From positions 1 to 64,000 of the forward strand of contig JAOZPE010000004.1 in NCBI GenBank assembly GCA_029932915.1: DNA of 64,000 bases, written 5' to 3'. This document shows positions 17,013-25,712 of the stretch, one piece after another. The position numbers were made by a program, and so were the translations under genes. Origin of the DNA: Candidatus Krumholzibacteriia bacterium. GTDB taxonomy: Bacteria; Krumholzibacteriota; Krumholzibacteriia; JAJRXK01. A model generated the notes under the pieces. The model was not told where the DNA came from. It worked only from the letters and a program-made list of their open reading frames with translations, and made no database searches. Within the stretch, counting starts at the first letter, position 1. Every line of letters starts with the position of its first letter.

Positions 17013-18620
17013 TCACCTCCCCTCCAGAGGGTTCAACCAGGGCTTCTTTCCCTTGCGGATAAAGGTATCACCCAGGAAGTTCGCATCGTCCGTCTCCGGG
17101 TACTGCACCAGACTGTGCAGACCACGGCTCTCCTTGCGGAAGGTGGCGCAGCGCACGACCAGACTGCCCAGGAGGGTCACGTTGCGCAACTCGTGCACGT
17201 CCACGCTGGGGCGCTGCTGCCGGCAGATGTTCCGGGCCTGCTCGGCCATCTCGTCCATGCGGCGGCGGGCCACCTCCAACCACTGCAGATCGCGTTGGAT
17301 TCCCACGTAGTCCCACATCGTCCGGCGCGCGATCTCCCAGTCGTGCTGAAGCGGAGTCCGGGCCTCCTCCCCCGATCCGACGTCGGGGAACTCCGCCACT
17401 TCGCCTCCACCTCCGGCTCCGTCACCGTGCAGCTGCAGGATCTCCCTGGCCGCCGCCTCGCCGTAATGCAGGGCTTCGAGCAGGCTGTTCGAGGCCAGAC
17501 GATTCGCTCCGTGGATGCCGGTCATCGCCGATTCACCCACCACGAAGAGATTCTCCAGATCGGTCACGCCGTTCTCATCGGTCACCACGCCACCGCACGC
17601 GTAGTGTGCCGCCGGAACCACCGGCAAGGGTTCCCGGGTCAGATCGAAGCCATAGTCGAGACAACGCCGATAGATGTTCGGGAAGCGCTCGATCGCCTGT
17701 TGTGCGGGGATGACGGTGGCATCCAGCAGCACGTGGTCGTCCCCTCTTGACTTCATCTCCGCATCGATGGCTCGGGCCACGACGTCCCGCGGCGCCAGAT
17801 CAGCGAGTTCGTGATAGCGGAGCATGAAGGCTTCGCCGTCGAGATTCCGCAATACCGCTCCCTCTCCCCGCACCGCTTCACTGATGAGGAAGCTCTTCGC
17901 CTCGGGATGATACAGGCAGGTGGGATGGAACTGTTCGAACTCGAGATTGGACAGGGTGGCCCCGGCCCGCCACGCCATGGCCACGCCGTCACCGGTGGCG
18001 ATGTCCGGATTGCTGGTATAGCGATAGACCTTCCCCGTCCCTCCGGTGGCCAGCACCGTGAAGCGGGCCCGGTGCACACCGATCTCGCCGCGCCTCTCGT
18101 CGAGGACCAGGGCGCCGACCACCCGCTCGTCGGCATCCTTCAACAGATCGATCGCGAAGTGGTCCTCGAGCACCTGGATGGAACGGTGGGCCCGGACCGC
18201 GGCGACCATCGCCCGCTCCACCTCCCGTCCGGTGAAGTCGCCGGAATGCAGGACCCGGCGCCGGCTGTGTCCACCTTCCCGCCCCATCTCATAGCTGCCG
18301 TCCTCACGCGTGGCGAACTTGAGACCCACCTGAAGCAGGCCCTCGATGAGATGGGGAGCGTTCTCCACCATCGCCCGCACCCGATCCTCGTGACACAGGC
18401 CTGCGCCGGCGCGCAGGGTATCGCGCACGTGCAGTTCGAATGCGTCGTCCTTGCCCAGGACGGCGGCGATCCCGCCCTGTGCCCGGTCGGTGTTCGAGTG
18501 GTGGTCGCGCGACTTGGTCACGATCCGCACCCGCAGGCGATCGGACAGGCTCAACGCCACCCGCAAGCCGGCCAGACCGCTGCCGATCACCAGGACATCG
18601 ACCTCAGGGTAGTCCCTCAC
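17013..18620 (-). CDS. nadB: L-aspartate oxidase NadB
   Basis: This 535-residue flavoprotein oxidises L-aspartate to iminoaspartate, the first step of NAD synthesis. It has an N-terminal FAD-binding GSGLAGL, an RAQGGIAAVL segment, the substrate-site region HSRRRVLHSGDFTGREVERAM, FHPTCLY and a C-terminal helical domain. The GTG start at 18620 follows AAGGAGG. NadA and NadC are not in the window; nadD lies at 41086-41712. An inverted repeat at 18642-18658, just upstream, may be an operator. Confidence 0.96.
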   Translation of the reverse strand: MRDYPEVDVLVIGSGLAGLRVALSLSDRLRVRIVTKSRDHHSNTDRAQGGIAAVLGKDDAFELHVRDTLRAGAGLCHEDRVRAMVENAPHLIEGLLQVGLKFATREDGSYEMGREGGHSRRRVLHSGDFTGREVERAMVAAVRAHRSIQVLEDHFAIDLLKDADERVVGALVLDERRGEIGVHRARFTVLATGGTGKVYRYTSNPDIATGDGVAMAWRAGATLSNLEFEQFHPTCLYHPEAKSFLISEAVRGEGAVLRNLDGEAFMLRYHELADLAPRDVVARAIDAEMKSRGDDHVLLDATVIPAQQAIERFPNIYRRCLDYGFDLTREPLPVVPAAHYACGGVVTDENGVTDLENLFVVGESAMTGIHGANRLASNSLLEALHYGEAAAREILQLHGDGAGGGGEVAEFPDVGSGEEARTPLQHDWEIARRTMWDYVGIQRDLQWLEVARRRMDEMAEQARNICRQQRPSVDVHELRNVTLLGSLVVRCATFRKESRGLHSLVQYPETDDANFLGDTFIRKGKKPWLNPLEGR

Positions 18621-18641
18621 CGTATGCCTCCTTCACCCTCC

Positions 18642-18658
18642 GTGGGATTCCCTCCCAC
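18642..18658. repeat. Inverted repeat upstream of nadB
   Basis: GTGGGA (18642-18647) and TCCCAC (18653-18658) flank five bases, 22 bases before the nadB start codon. The position suits an operator for a NAD-responsive repressor, but it matches no motif I can name and six-base arms can occur by chance. Confidence 0.3.
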
Positions 18659-18719
18659 TGTAGACCATGGACCCGGAGATGGCGAAGAGGGACTCTTCCC
18701 CCCTTCAGAACCCCTCCTT

Positions 18720-18759
18720 GCAGCTTGCAGCCTGCGCCGGCCCCCTCTGGGCAAGCTGC
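18720..18759. repeat. Inverted repeat, possible activator site
   Basis: GCAGCTTGC and its exact reverse complement GCAAGCTGC are separated by 22 bases. The right arm ends 76 bases before the -24 element of the candidate sigma-54 promoter, a usual distance for an enhancer-binding protein site. It could equally be a simple hairpin. Confidence 0.35.
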
Positions 18760-18834
18760 CACCCTCGGCGGGGGAAATGCCCCACGGGCGCCCCTAAGCC
18801 CCCGTCCCACAAGCCATTGGCCTGGACCGGTGGG

Positions 18835-18850
18835 TGGCATACCCCTTGCT
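18835..18850 (+). promoter_or_regulatory. Candidate sigma-54 (-24/-12) promoter
   Basis: TGGCATACCCCTTGCT fits the RpoN consensus TGGCAYR-N4-TTGCW at every fixed position, with GG and GC the required distance apart. The predicted transcript start is near 18861, about 84 bases before the lipoprotein GTG codon. No sigma-54 or activator gene is in the window. Confidence 0.5.
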
Positions 18851-18944
18851 GCAAGGGACACGGCGCCCGCGGCTACGGCTGCCGGGTTCTGCCTATGGTG
18901 AGTTCCAGCGTCGCGGCCCGCGCGCCGTGCAAGGGAGGATTTCC

Positions 18945-19535
18945 GTGCGTACCTACATCGCTCTTCTGCTCGCCGCCGGTCTGGCGGTCTTCGCCCTCGC
19001 CGCATGTTCCAACGACGACATCGGCCACAGCGTGCTCGAGGTGGTCTCGATCAACGAAGGCGCCCCGGTCATCGACGCACAGCTCGATCCCGGAGCCGAC
19101 AAGATCGCCGGAACCGAGGACGACTTCGTCCCCAACGGTCACGTCAAGGTCGCCGTGCAGAACCGTGCCTACGACGAGTATACCACGACCACCAGTGCGA
19201 CCGATCCCCTGGCCTCCTTCGTCATCGACCGGGTCTCGGTGGAATGGCAGCCTCTGGTGTCGGGAACCGCGGCGGACAATCTTCCCGCCTTCAACCGGAC
19301 CTATGACTTCGGTCAGGTGGTTCCCCGCGGAGAGATCGTCGAGTTCGATGTGATGCTCGTGACCTTCGAGATGAAGACCCAGCCCTTCCTGCAGGGACTC
19401 ATCACCGGTGATCCGCCCTTCGTCGCCCAGGCCCGCGTCACCTTCACCGGTCACGACTCCGGCGCGACCAACACCTTCTACAGCTTCACCACCACGATTC
19501 CCGTCGAGTTCATCGGGGTCATCGTTCACGAATAG
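18945..19535 (+). CDS. Putative lipoprotein of unknown function
   Basis: This 196-residue protein has a signal sequence ending in the lipobox ALAAC (Cys21) and no later membrane segment. The mature part begins with a short region containing INEGAPVIDAQLDPGADKIAGT, then reads like a beta-sandwich rich in Thr, Val and Phe. I recognise no family. The GTG at 18945 follows GGGAGG; the open frame extends to 18834, across the candidate sigma-54 promoter. It is a single-gene unit on the plus strand with a hairpin terminator shared with lpxK. Confidence 0.75.
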   Translation: MRTYIALLLAAGLAVFALAACSNDDIGHSVLEVVSINEGAPVIDAQLDPGADKIAGTEDDFVPNGHVKVAVQNRAYDEYTTTTSATDPLASFVIDRVSVEWQPLVSGTAADNLPAFNRTYDFGQVVPRGEIVEFDVMLVTFEMKTQPFLQGLITGDPPFVAQARVTFTGHDSGATNTFYSFTTTIPVEFIGVIVHE

Positions 19536-19565
19536 ACGACCGTCGAGGAGCACGGAAGACCAGGG

Positions 19566-19593
19566 CGCGGCGGGTTCGATGGAGCCCGCCGCG
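19566..19593. terminator. Bidirectional terminator between the lipoprotein gene and lpxK
   Basis: Arms 19566-19577 and 19582-19593 pair over 12 positions (CGCGGCGGG core, one G-U pair) around a four-base loop, between two convergent genes. Neither side has a long T-run. Confidence 0.6.
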
Positions 19594-19598
19594 TCCGT

Positions 19599-20627
19599 CT
19601 ACCCTCCGCTCAAACTTTCCCGCACCATTTCCAGCGGATCGTCCCCCCCCTCCCACACGACCTTCGACTCCAGGGCCACCACATCCGCGTCGGGGATGGC
19701 CGCCGCCAGACGATCGAGGTTCTTCTGCGGACAGAGGATCCAGTCCACCCCGAGTTCTTCGGCCAGGCGCGCGATCTCCATCGACTCGCGCTCACCGAAG
19801 GATGCGTGATCGGCGTAACGCAGCGCCCCGACCGCCCGTGCTCCCGCCTCGAGGGCATCGCGTTCGAAGGAAACCGGCCGCGCCAGACCGCTCACCAGCA
19901 GACAGGGGCCACGCCTGCTGAGTTCCTCCAGTGAAAACGACTCGCCCGCAGTGTTCACCAGACGAACCGGGACGAGCCGGAAGACTCCCACCCTGCTGCA
20001 CCACTGCCGTCCCCTCCGGAGCAGCTCTCCAGCCCCCGGGTCGTCGCCTTCCCGCCGCACCAGCACCATGTCCACCTTCGAGAGCGCCTCCATCGGCTCC
20101 CGCAGCGGTCCCTCGGGCAACAGAGCGGGCGGGCGGAGGAGATCCCGGCCCAGGACCACGGCGATCCGCAGACGTGCCCGATCACGGGCCTGCAGGCCGT
20201 CGTCGAGCAGAACCACCTCGGCCCCGCTCGCCGCCGCCCCATCGAATGCCTTCCGGCGATCCACATCGAGGAGAACCCGGGCACCGGTGGCCTGCTCCAG
20301 CCAGGCCGGTTCGTCCCCACCCCCCTGGGCACGGTACCCCCGACTGACCACGGCCACCTCGAATCCGGCCGCGGACAGGGAGCTGGCCAGGGCGGCCGTC
20401 ACCGGGGTCTTCCCCGTTCCGCCCACCCGCAGGTTCCCCACCACCACGCTCAAGGGTCGGGCTGGCAGGAGTCGTCCGGGACGCAATCGCTCGTGCAGGA
20501 GGAAACCCACGCGGTACAGGCAGCGGAGCGGGCGCAGGAGAAGCGCACGCCGGGGCCGCTCCCGATCGAAGCGATCGAGCAGCCGGGCTCCCAGGGGTCT
20601 GCGGTCGACGATGCGCATGGAACTCAC
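19599..20627 (-). CDS. lpxK: Tetraacyldisaccharide 4'-kinase LpxK
   Basis: This 342-residue membrane-associated kinase phosphorylates the 4' position of the lipid A disaccharide. It shows SVVVGNLRVGGTGKTPVTAAL, the family's P-loop, then VVSRGYRAQGGGDEPAW and VVLLDDGLQARD, with the paired Asp residues expected after the kinase core. The start is drawn at a GTG (20627) that overlaps the previous stop; an ATG at 20618 is an equal alternative and neither has a good ribosome site. It is the last gene of the lipid A cluster. Confidence 0.94.
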   Translation of the reverse strand: MSSMRIVDRRPLGARLLDRFDRERPRRALLLRPLRCLYRVGFLLHERLRPGRLLPARPLSVVVGNLRVGGTGKTPVTAALASSLSAAGFEVAVVSRGYRAQGGGDEPAWLEQATGARVLLDVDRRKAFDGAAASGAEVVLLDDGLQARDRARLRIAVVLGRDLLRPPALLPEGPLREPMEALSKVDMVLVRREGDDPGAGELLRRGRQWCSRVGVFRLVPVRLVNTAGESFSLEELSRRGPCLLVSGLARPVSFERDALEAGARAVGALRYADHASFGERESMEIARLAEELGVDWILCPQKNLDRLAAAIPDADVVALESKVVWEGGDDPLEMVRESLSGG

Positions 20628-21295
20628 AATGGGCCCGCCGGGGCCAGATCCTCCTTCGGACCGGCAAGCGTGCTCTCGCCGGGGAAACGAGCATCCAGGC
20701 TCTCGGCCAGCCGGGACCCCGCCTCCTGCAGTCCGGCCGGCGAATCGGCGACCTCGATCGGACCCTTCACCTCGATCACCACCGACGATCCGGGCCAGGG
20801 CAGCTCGAAGTGGTCCCAGCTTCCGTGGAGCACCACCGATCTGCCGCAGGAGGCGACCAGGGGCACGATGGGGACGGAGGACCGCCGCGCCAGCCGCAGG
20901 ATCCCATCCTGGACGAGGCCCCGGGGTCCACGCGGCCCATCCACGGCCATCCCCAGGCGTCCACCGTCGCTCAGGATCCTCAACGCCTCCCGTGCCGCGA
21001 GACGGCCCTGGGCCGAACTGCTTCCCCTCACCATCGAGAAACCGAAGGGCCGCAGCAGGGAGGCGAGCAGATCCCCGTCACGGCTCCGGCTGACCATGAT
21101 CGTCAGCCCCAACCCCTCGACCCCGAAGAGGAGCGGCAGGAGCTGGCCATGCCGGGAGGCGAAGATGAATGCCTCGCCACGCTGCGCCCGTTCGAAGAGA
21201 TCGGTCCTGCCCTCCACGCGCACCTTGACGGTGGCGCGCAGCAGACGGTAGGCGGCCTGGACGAAGGGAACACGTGGATCGATGTGTGGACTCAT
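20624..21295 (-). CDS. DUF374 lysophospholipid acyltransferase-like protein
   Basis: This 223-residue protein has the ASRHGQLLPLLFG segment (an HxxxxD-type acyltransferase block altered to HGQ), SRSRDGDLLASLLRPFGF and MAVDGPRGPRGLVQDGIL, which together mark the DUF374 branch of the LPLAT superfamily. In lipid A clusters it is a candidate late acyltransferase or Kdo-region enzyme; direct proof for this branch is thin. The start chosen is the ATG at 21295; the frame is open to 21421 inside lpxB. It overlaps the lpxK start. Confidence 0.82.
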   Translation of the reverse strand: MSPHIDPRVPFVQAAYRLLRATVKVRVEGRTDLFERAQRGEAFIFASRHGQLLPLLFGVEGLGLTIMVSRSRDGDLLASLLRPFGFSMVRGSSSAQGRLAAREALRILSDGGRLGMAVDGPRGPRGLVQDGILRLARRSSVPIVPLVASCGRSVVLHGSWDHFELPWPGSSVVIEVKGPIEVADSPAGLQEAGSRLAESLDARFPGESTLAGPKEDLAPAGPL

Positions 21296-21320
21296 GCGAC
21301 ACCGGAATGGGGCGGCGTCA

Positions 21321-22463
21321 CTATACGACGAGTCCGGCTCGGCGGTCGAGCATCTCCACCGCCATGTGGGCCACATTCTCGGCCGCTCCCCGGGCCGTTC
21401 CGAGCCTCGCGGCCAACTCATCGAAGCCCTTCTCCTGCTCGCTCCGCTCCCTCGAATGGGGGTCGAGCAGCTTCACCATGCTCGAGACCAGCGCGTCCTC
21501 CCGCAATCCACCCTGGACGAATTCGGGGAACACCCGCCGGCCGAGGACGATATTGGCCATTCCGATGGACTCGACGGTGGCCAGGGCCCGGGCCAGCAGG
21601 TAGGTCACCGGGGAGGTCCGATAGACGATGAGATGGGGAGTACGGGAAAGGGCCGTCTCCACCGACGCGGTTCCACTGCAGACCATGGCGGCCTCCGAGC
21701 GGCGGAGTTCCTCGAAGAGCGGCCCCTCCACCACCTCGACCTCGCCCAGGGGCGCCAGGCAGCTCCGCAACAGAGCGGGATCGATGGAGGCAGCCCGGCT
21801 CACCCTCACCGTCTCGACCCGACCCATCGAGCGAAGCGCGGCCGCCGAGCGGGCCATCACCGGTCCGATGCGCCGGAGCTCCTGTGGACGGCTGCCCGGC
21901 GCCAGGAGCAGACCTTCCCTCCGCTCCTCCCCTGCCGCCAATGCCGCGGCATGACGATCGGCCAGGGGATGCCCGACGAAACGCGCGGGAATGCCCCGGC
22001 TCCGGTAGTACTCCTCCTCGAAGGGGAAGATGACCGCACACTGATCGATATTTCGGCGGATGGAACGGTTCCTCCACGCCCCCCACGACCAGGTCTTCGG
22101 CGGGATGTAGTGCAGCACCTGCACGGATCGTCCGCGCAGGGCCCCGGCCAGGCTCAGATGGAATCCGGGGTAGTCGACCGCCAGAAGGAGATCGACACCC
22201 TCGCTGGCGATGCGCCGGACCAGGCGGCTGCGCAGACGCTGCAGACGCGGCAGGTGACGGATGACCTCGGCGAAACCCATCACCGACAGCTCGTCGATCG
22301 TGGCCCACCGATCGGACACCTCGGCCCCGAGGGCCTCACCACCCACACCGAACAGGGTCCAATCGGGCTGGAGACGATGGAGCCAGCGGGCCACTTCCAC
22401 GGCGTAGCCCTCACCACTGATTTCGCCGCTGGAGATGAGGATCTTCCGAGGGATGGAAGCCAT
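21321..22463 (-). CDS. lpxB: Lipid-A-disaccharide synthase LpxB
   Basis: This 380-residue family 19 glycosyltransferase condenses UDP-2,3-diacylglucosamine with lipid X. It opens ILISSGEISGEGYAVEV and has VDYPGFHLSLA, HYIPPKTWSWG, FPFEEEYYRSRG, FVGHPLAD, LLAPGSRPQE and CSGTASVETAL, all standard LpxB blocks. The ATG at 22463 lies 10 bases after lpxA; the longer frame to 22532 runs into lpxA. No separate UDP-diacylglucosamine hydrolase (LpxH or LpxI) is present in this cluster. Confidence 0.95.
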   Translation of the reverse strand: MASIPRKILISSGEISGEGYAVEVARWLHRLQPDWTLFGVGGEALGAEVSDRWATIDELSVMGFAEVIRHLPRLQRLRSRLVRRIASEGVDLLLAVDYPGFHLSLAGALRGRSVQVLHYIPPKTWSWGAWRNRSIRRNIDQCAVIFPFEEEYYRSRGIPARFVGHPLADRHAAALAAGEERREGLLLAPGSRPQELRRIGPVMARSAAALRSMGRVETVRVSRAASIDPALLRSCLAPLGEVEVVEGPLFEELRRSEAAMVCSGTASVETALSRTPHLIVYRTSPVTYLLARALATVESIGMANIVLGRRVFPEFVQGGLREDALVSSMVKLLDPHSRERSEQEKGFDELAARLGTARGAAENVAHMAVEMLDRRAGLVV

Positions 22464-22473
22464 CACGGCCGAC

Positions 22474-23274
22474 TCACCGGACGATACCCCGCTGACTGAG
22501 CTCGAAGAAACTGCGGAAGGCCTGCGCCACATCGTCCTCGCCTTCCTCGGCGATCCTCGCCATGGCCTCCTCCACCTTCAAACCCCTGCGGTAGAGGTAG
22601 CGATAGGCGCGCTTGATCCGGGCGATGGTCTCCGGCGAGTAACCCCTTCGTTGCAGTCCGATGGAATTGATCCCGGCCAGGCGCATGGGCGATCCACCCA
22701 CCTTGACGAAGGGAGGAACATCCTGGGACACCCGGGTCGCCCCACCCACGAAGGCATGCAGCCCGATCACCGAGAACTGGTGGACCGCCGACAGCCCGCC
22801 GATCGAGGCCCAGTCGGAGAGCACCACATGGCCCGCCATCATGGCGCCGTTGGCCATGATCACGTGATCGCCGACATTGCAGTCATGTGCAACATGGGTG
22901 CAGGCCATGAACAGACAGTGGCTTCCGATACGGGTGGCCCCCTCGGGCGTCGTGGATGGATTGATGGTGATGAACTCGCGGAAGATGTTGTCGTCGCCGA
23001 TCCTCAGCCAGCACTCGCCGCCCTTGTACTTCAGGTCCTGCGGCGGTGAACCCAGCACGGTATGGCTGAAGACGCGATTCCGTTTCCCGAGACTGAGATA
23101 TCCATCGAGTACCACATGCGAGCCGATCTCACACCCGTCGCCGATCCGTACATGGGGACCGATGATCGTGAACGGACCGACCCGTACGCCTTCCCCGAGT
23201 TCCGCCGAAGGATCGACGACCGCGGTCGGATGGATCTCCCGTCTCTCTCTTCCTTCGTTCTCGATGTCTTCCAT
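22474..23274 (-). CDS. lpxA: UDP-N-acetylglucosamine acyltransferase LpxA
   Basis: This 266-residue left-handed beta-helix enzyme starts lipid A synthesis by acylating UDP-GlcNAc at the 3 position. Hexapeptide repeats begin IHPTAVVDPSAELGEGVRVG, with catalytic His in CTHVAHDCNVGDH and the C-terminal helical part SPETIARIKRAYRYLYR. The ATG at 23274 follows GAGGGG; the frame continues to 23343 within the fusion gene upstream. Gaps of ten bases on each side indicate one operon. Confidence 0.96.
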   Translation of the reverse strand: MEDIENEGRERREIHPTAVVDPSAELGEGVRVGPFTIIGPHVRIGDGCEIGSHVVLDGYLSLGKRNRVFSHTVLGSPPQDLKYKGGECWLRIGDDNIFREFITINPSTTPEGATRIGSHCLFMACTHVAHDCNVGDHVIMANGAMMAGHVVLSDWASIGGLSAVHQFSVIGLHAFVGGATRVSQDVPPFVKVGGSPMRLAGINSIGLQRRGYSPETIARIKRAYRYLYRRGLKVEEAMARIAEEGEDDVAQAFRSFFELSQRGIVR

Positions 23275-23284
23275 GGGCGCCCCT

Positions 23285-24598
23285 CTATCGATTGACGATC
23301 GCGGCCAACATCTCCGCTTCGGCGGCAACACTACCGTCCACACTGGCCGTCGCCTTCATTCTGCACGTGTTCCGCCGGAATCGCAGCAATTCGATGTCGA
23401 TGATCAACTGATCGCCGGGCAGGACCGGTTTGCGGAAACGCGCTTTGTCGATGGCCGAGAAGTATACGAGTTTGGTCTCCGGCTGTTCGATCATGCTGAG
23501 CAGCAGGACGCCGCCCAGTTGGGCCATTGCCTCGACGATGAGCACACCGGGCATGATGGGATGGCCTGGGAAATGTCCCTGGAAGAACGGCTCGTTGATG
23601 GTGACGTTCTTCAGCCCTCGAGCCGATTTCTCCGGTTCGACCTCCAGGATACGGTCGATCAGCAGGAAGGGATAGCGATGAGGGAGCAGATCCATCACCG
23701 CCGAGATGTCCCAGTACGTGGGCTTCTTGGTGGGATAGATCCTCATCTGCCGTTTCTCCAGCGCCATCAGACGGCGCACGAACTTCACATTGGTCTCGTG
23801 CCCGCTCTTGAGGCTGATGATGTGTCCCTTGATGGGCATCCCCAGAAGCGCCAGGTCGCCCATCAGATCGAGGATCTTGTGCCGCACGAACTCGTCGGGG
23901 AATCGAAGGCCCTCCTCGTTGAGGATCCGCTCGTCATCGACCACCAAGGCGTTCTTGAGCGTCCCCCCCTTGATCAATCCCATCGCCTGCAGGTGGTTGA
24001 TGTCCTTCTTGAGGGCGAAAGTACGGCTCGGCGCGATCTCCCGGGTGAAGGAATCGGGATCGATCTCGTAGCTGGCGTATTGGGTGCCGATGACCGGGTT
24101 GTCGTACTGGATGGTGAAGCTCACCCGGAAACCGTCGTAGGGAATGGCGGTGATCCCCACCTGACCCCGGCTCCACTGGATGGGACGCTTGACGTCGTAG
24201 AACACCACCGGCACACCCTGGTCGCGCATCCCGGCATCGAGCAGACGCTCGACGAAGGCCCGGCACGATCCGTCCTCGGGCTCGGGGGGCTCGCTTGCCG
24301 AGACCTCGATCACGCAGTTGTCGATGTTCAGACCGTACAGAGCGGCAAGGATGTGTTCGACGGTGTGGATCTCCACCCCCTCACGGCGCAGGGTGGTGTT
24401 CCGCAGGAAGGGCTGGTTCTCCGGGATGAAGTCGACCAGAGCCGGGATCTCGACCCATTCCTCACCCTTCTTCACCTTGAAGACCAGACCGCTGTTGGCG
24501 GGAGCGGGCAGGAAACGGACCGTGACCTCCTCGCCGGTGTGCAGTCCGATTCCCTTGTACTCGACGGGCTTCTTAAGGGTTCTCTGTTGGCGTAGCAC
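23285..24598 (-). CDS. lpxC-fabZ: Bifunctional LpxC deacetylase / FabZ 3-hydroxyacyl-ACP dehydratase
   Basis: This 437-residue fusion joins LpxC (about 1-285) and FabZ (about 290-437). The LpxC half has zinc-site His82 in VEHILAAL and the HKILDLMGD block (His and Asp ligands). The FabZ half has catalytic His342 in HFPGHP and Glu356 in VEAMAQ. LpxC makes the committed lipid A step; FabZ dehydrates hydroxyacyl-ACP for fatty acid synthesis. Both compete for the hydroxyacyl pool, so fusion sets their ratio. Such fusions are known from Bacteroidetes and relatives. The GTG start at 24598 follows GAGAGGA and overlaps lpxD by 26 bases. Confidence 0.96.
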   Translation of the reverse strand: MLRQQRTLKKPVEYKGIGLHTGEEVTVRFLPAPANSGLVFKVKKGEEWVEIPALVDFIPENQPFLRNTTLRREGVEIHTVEHILAALYGLNIDNCVIEVSASEPPEPEDGSCRAFVERLLDAGMRDQGVPVVFYDVKRPIQWSRGQVGITAIPYDGFRVSFTIQYDNPVIGTQYASYEIDPDSFTREIAPSRTFALKKDINHLQAMGLIKGGTLKNALVVDDERILNEEGLRFPDEFVRHKILDLMGDLALLGMPIKGHIISLKSGHETNVKFVRRLMALEKRQMRIYPTKKPTYWDISAVMDLLPHRYPFLLIDRILEVEPEKSARGLKNVTINEPFFQGHFPGHPIMPGVLIVEAMAQLGGVLLLSMIEQPETKLVYFSAIDKARFRKPVLPGDQLIIDIELLRFRRNTCRMKATASVDGSVAAEAEMLAAIVNR

Positions 24599-25628
24599 CG
24601 TACGTCCTCTCCAATGCTTCCAATCGGCTCTTCAACTCCGCGATCTCGGCCGCATAGCGCTCGAGTCGCCCGTAGTGAACGATGAGGCGCTTGGCCTCCA
24701 GGGAGTTGCGCGCGGGATATCCGAACCAGGCCTCCCCGGCCGGAACGTTCTTGGAAATCCCGCTCTGAGCCCCGATCTGGGCTCCGTCGCCGATCCGGAT
24801 ATGCCCCACGACTCCCACCTGGCCCGCCATCATGACGTCGTCACCCACCTCAGTCGAACCCGAGATCCCCGTCTGTGCGGAAATGACGGTATGTTCGCCG
24901 ATGCGGACGTTGTGTGCGATCTGTACGAGGTTGTCCAGCTTGGTCCCATGAGCGATCAGGGTGAGCCCGGTCGTGGCCCGGTCGATACAGGTGTTGGCAC
25001 CGATCTCGACGTCGCTTCCGATGACCACTCGCCCGATCTGGGGAATCTTGTGGTAATGGCCCTCTTTCTTGGCGAAACCGAAGCCATCACTTCCGATCAC
25101 CGCTCCGGCGTGGAGGATCACCCGGTCTCCGATCTCGCACTCCTCACGAACCACCACATTGGGATAGAGAATGCAATCGCGCCCCACCTTCACCCGGGGC
25201 ATGAGCACGACGCCCGCCGCGATGACCGAAGCATCGCCCACGACACAATCCGGGCCGATCACACTGCCCGGCCCCACCCGGACATCCTTTCCCAGACGCG
25301 CGGTGGGATCGACGTGGGCCGCCTCGGAGATTCCCTCCGGAAAGAAATGCTGGGGAGGCTGGGAGAAGATCTCGATGGCCCTCAGGAAGGCCAGATGCGG
25401 ATCCGCCACCCGGATCGCCGGCAGGCTCGTCTCCAGATCGTCCCGGCAGATGATGGCCGAGGCACGGGTGGTCTCCAGATAGGGCAGGTAACGCTTGTCG
25501 GCGAGGAAGGTGAGATCCCCCTCTTCGGCTTCACGGATCCCTGCCACACCCCGGATGTCGAGATCGGCGGCCCCGTCGAGCCGACCCCCCATCTCTCCGG
25601 CCAATTCCGCCAGTTTCCAGGCTCTCAC
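24573..25628 (-). CDS. lpxD: UDP-3-O-acylglucosamine N-acyltransferase LpxD
   Basis: This 351-residue enzyme adds the second acyl chain, on the glucosamine N. An N-terminal uridine-binding domain (about 1-100, with DLTFLADKRYLPYL) precedes a left-handed beta-helix of hexapeptide repeats with HAGAVIGSDGFGFA, and a C-terminal helix ends the protein. The GTG at 25628 follows GGGAGG by seven bases; extending the frame to 25676 loses the ribosome site. It is the first gene after the promoter at 25713-25741. Confidence 0.95.
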   Translation of the reverse strand: MRAWKLAELAGEMGGRLDGAADLDIRGVAGIREAEEGDLTFLADKRYLPYLETTRASAIICRDDLETSLPAIRVADPHLAFLRAIEIFSQPPQHFFPEGISEAAHVDPTARLGKDVRVGPGSVIGPDCVVGDASVIAAGVVLMPRVKVGRDCILYPNVVVREECEIGDRVILHAGAVIGSDGFGFAKKEGHYHKIPQIGRVVIGSDVEIGANTCIDRATTGLTLIAHGTKLDNLVQIAHNVRIGEHTVISAQTGISGSTEVGDDVMMAGQVGVVGHIRIGDGAQIGAQSGISKNVPAGEAWFGYPARNSLEAKRLIVHYGRLERYAAEIAELKSRLEALERTYGATPTENP

Positions 25629-25712
25629 CCCAGAACCTCCCCCCACGGGCACCCCGGCTTCCTTCCGGGCGGACAACCCTGATGAAGCCTCTTTCGTGTA
25701 CCGTGGTCATCC

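Larger units (their letters stand above)
18621..18944. other. Intergenic region between nadB and the plus-strand lipoprotein gene
   Basis: These 324 bases between divergent genes hold the inverted repeat near nadB (18642-18658), a second inverted repeat with nine-base arms (GCAGCTTGC at 18720-18728, GCAAGCTGC at 18751-18759), a possible sigma-54 promoter (18835-18850) and the leader of the lipoprotein gene. I see no convincing reading frame and no sigma-70 promoter of good quality on either strand. Confidence 0.6.
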
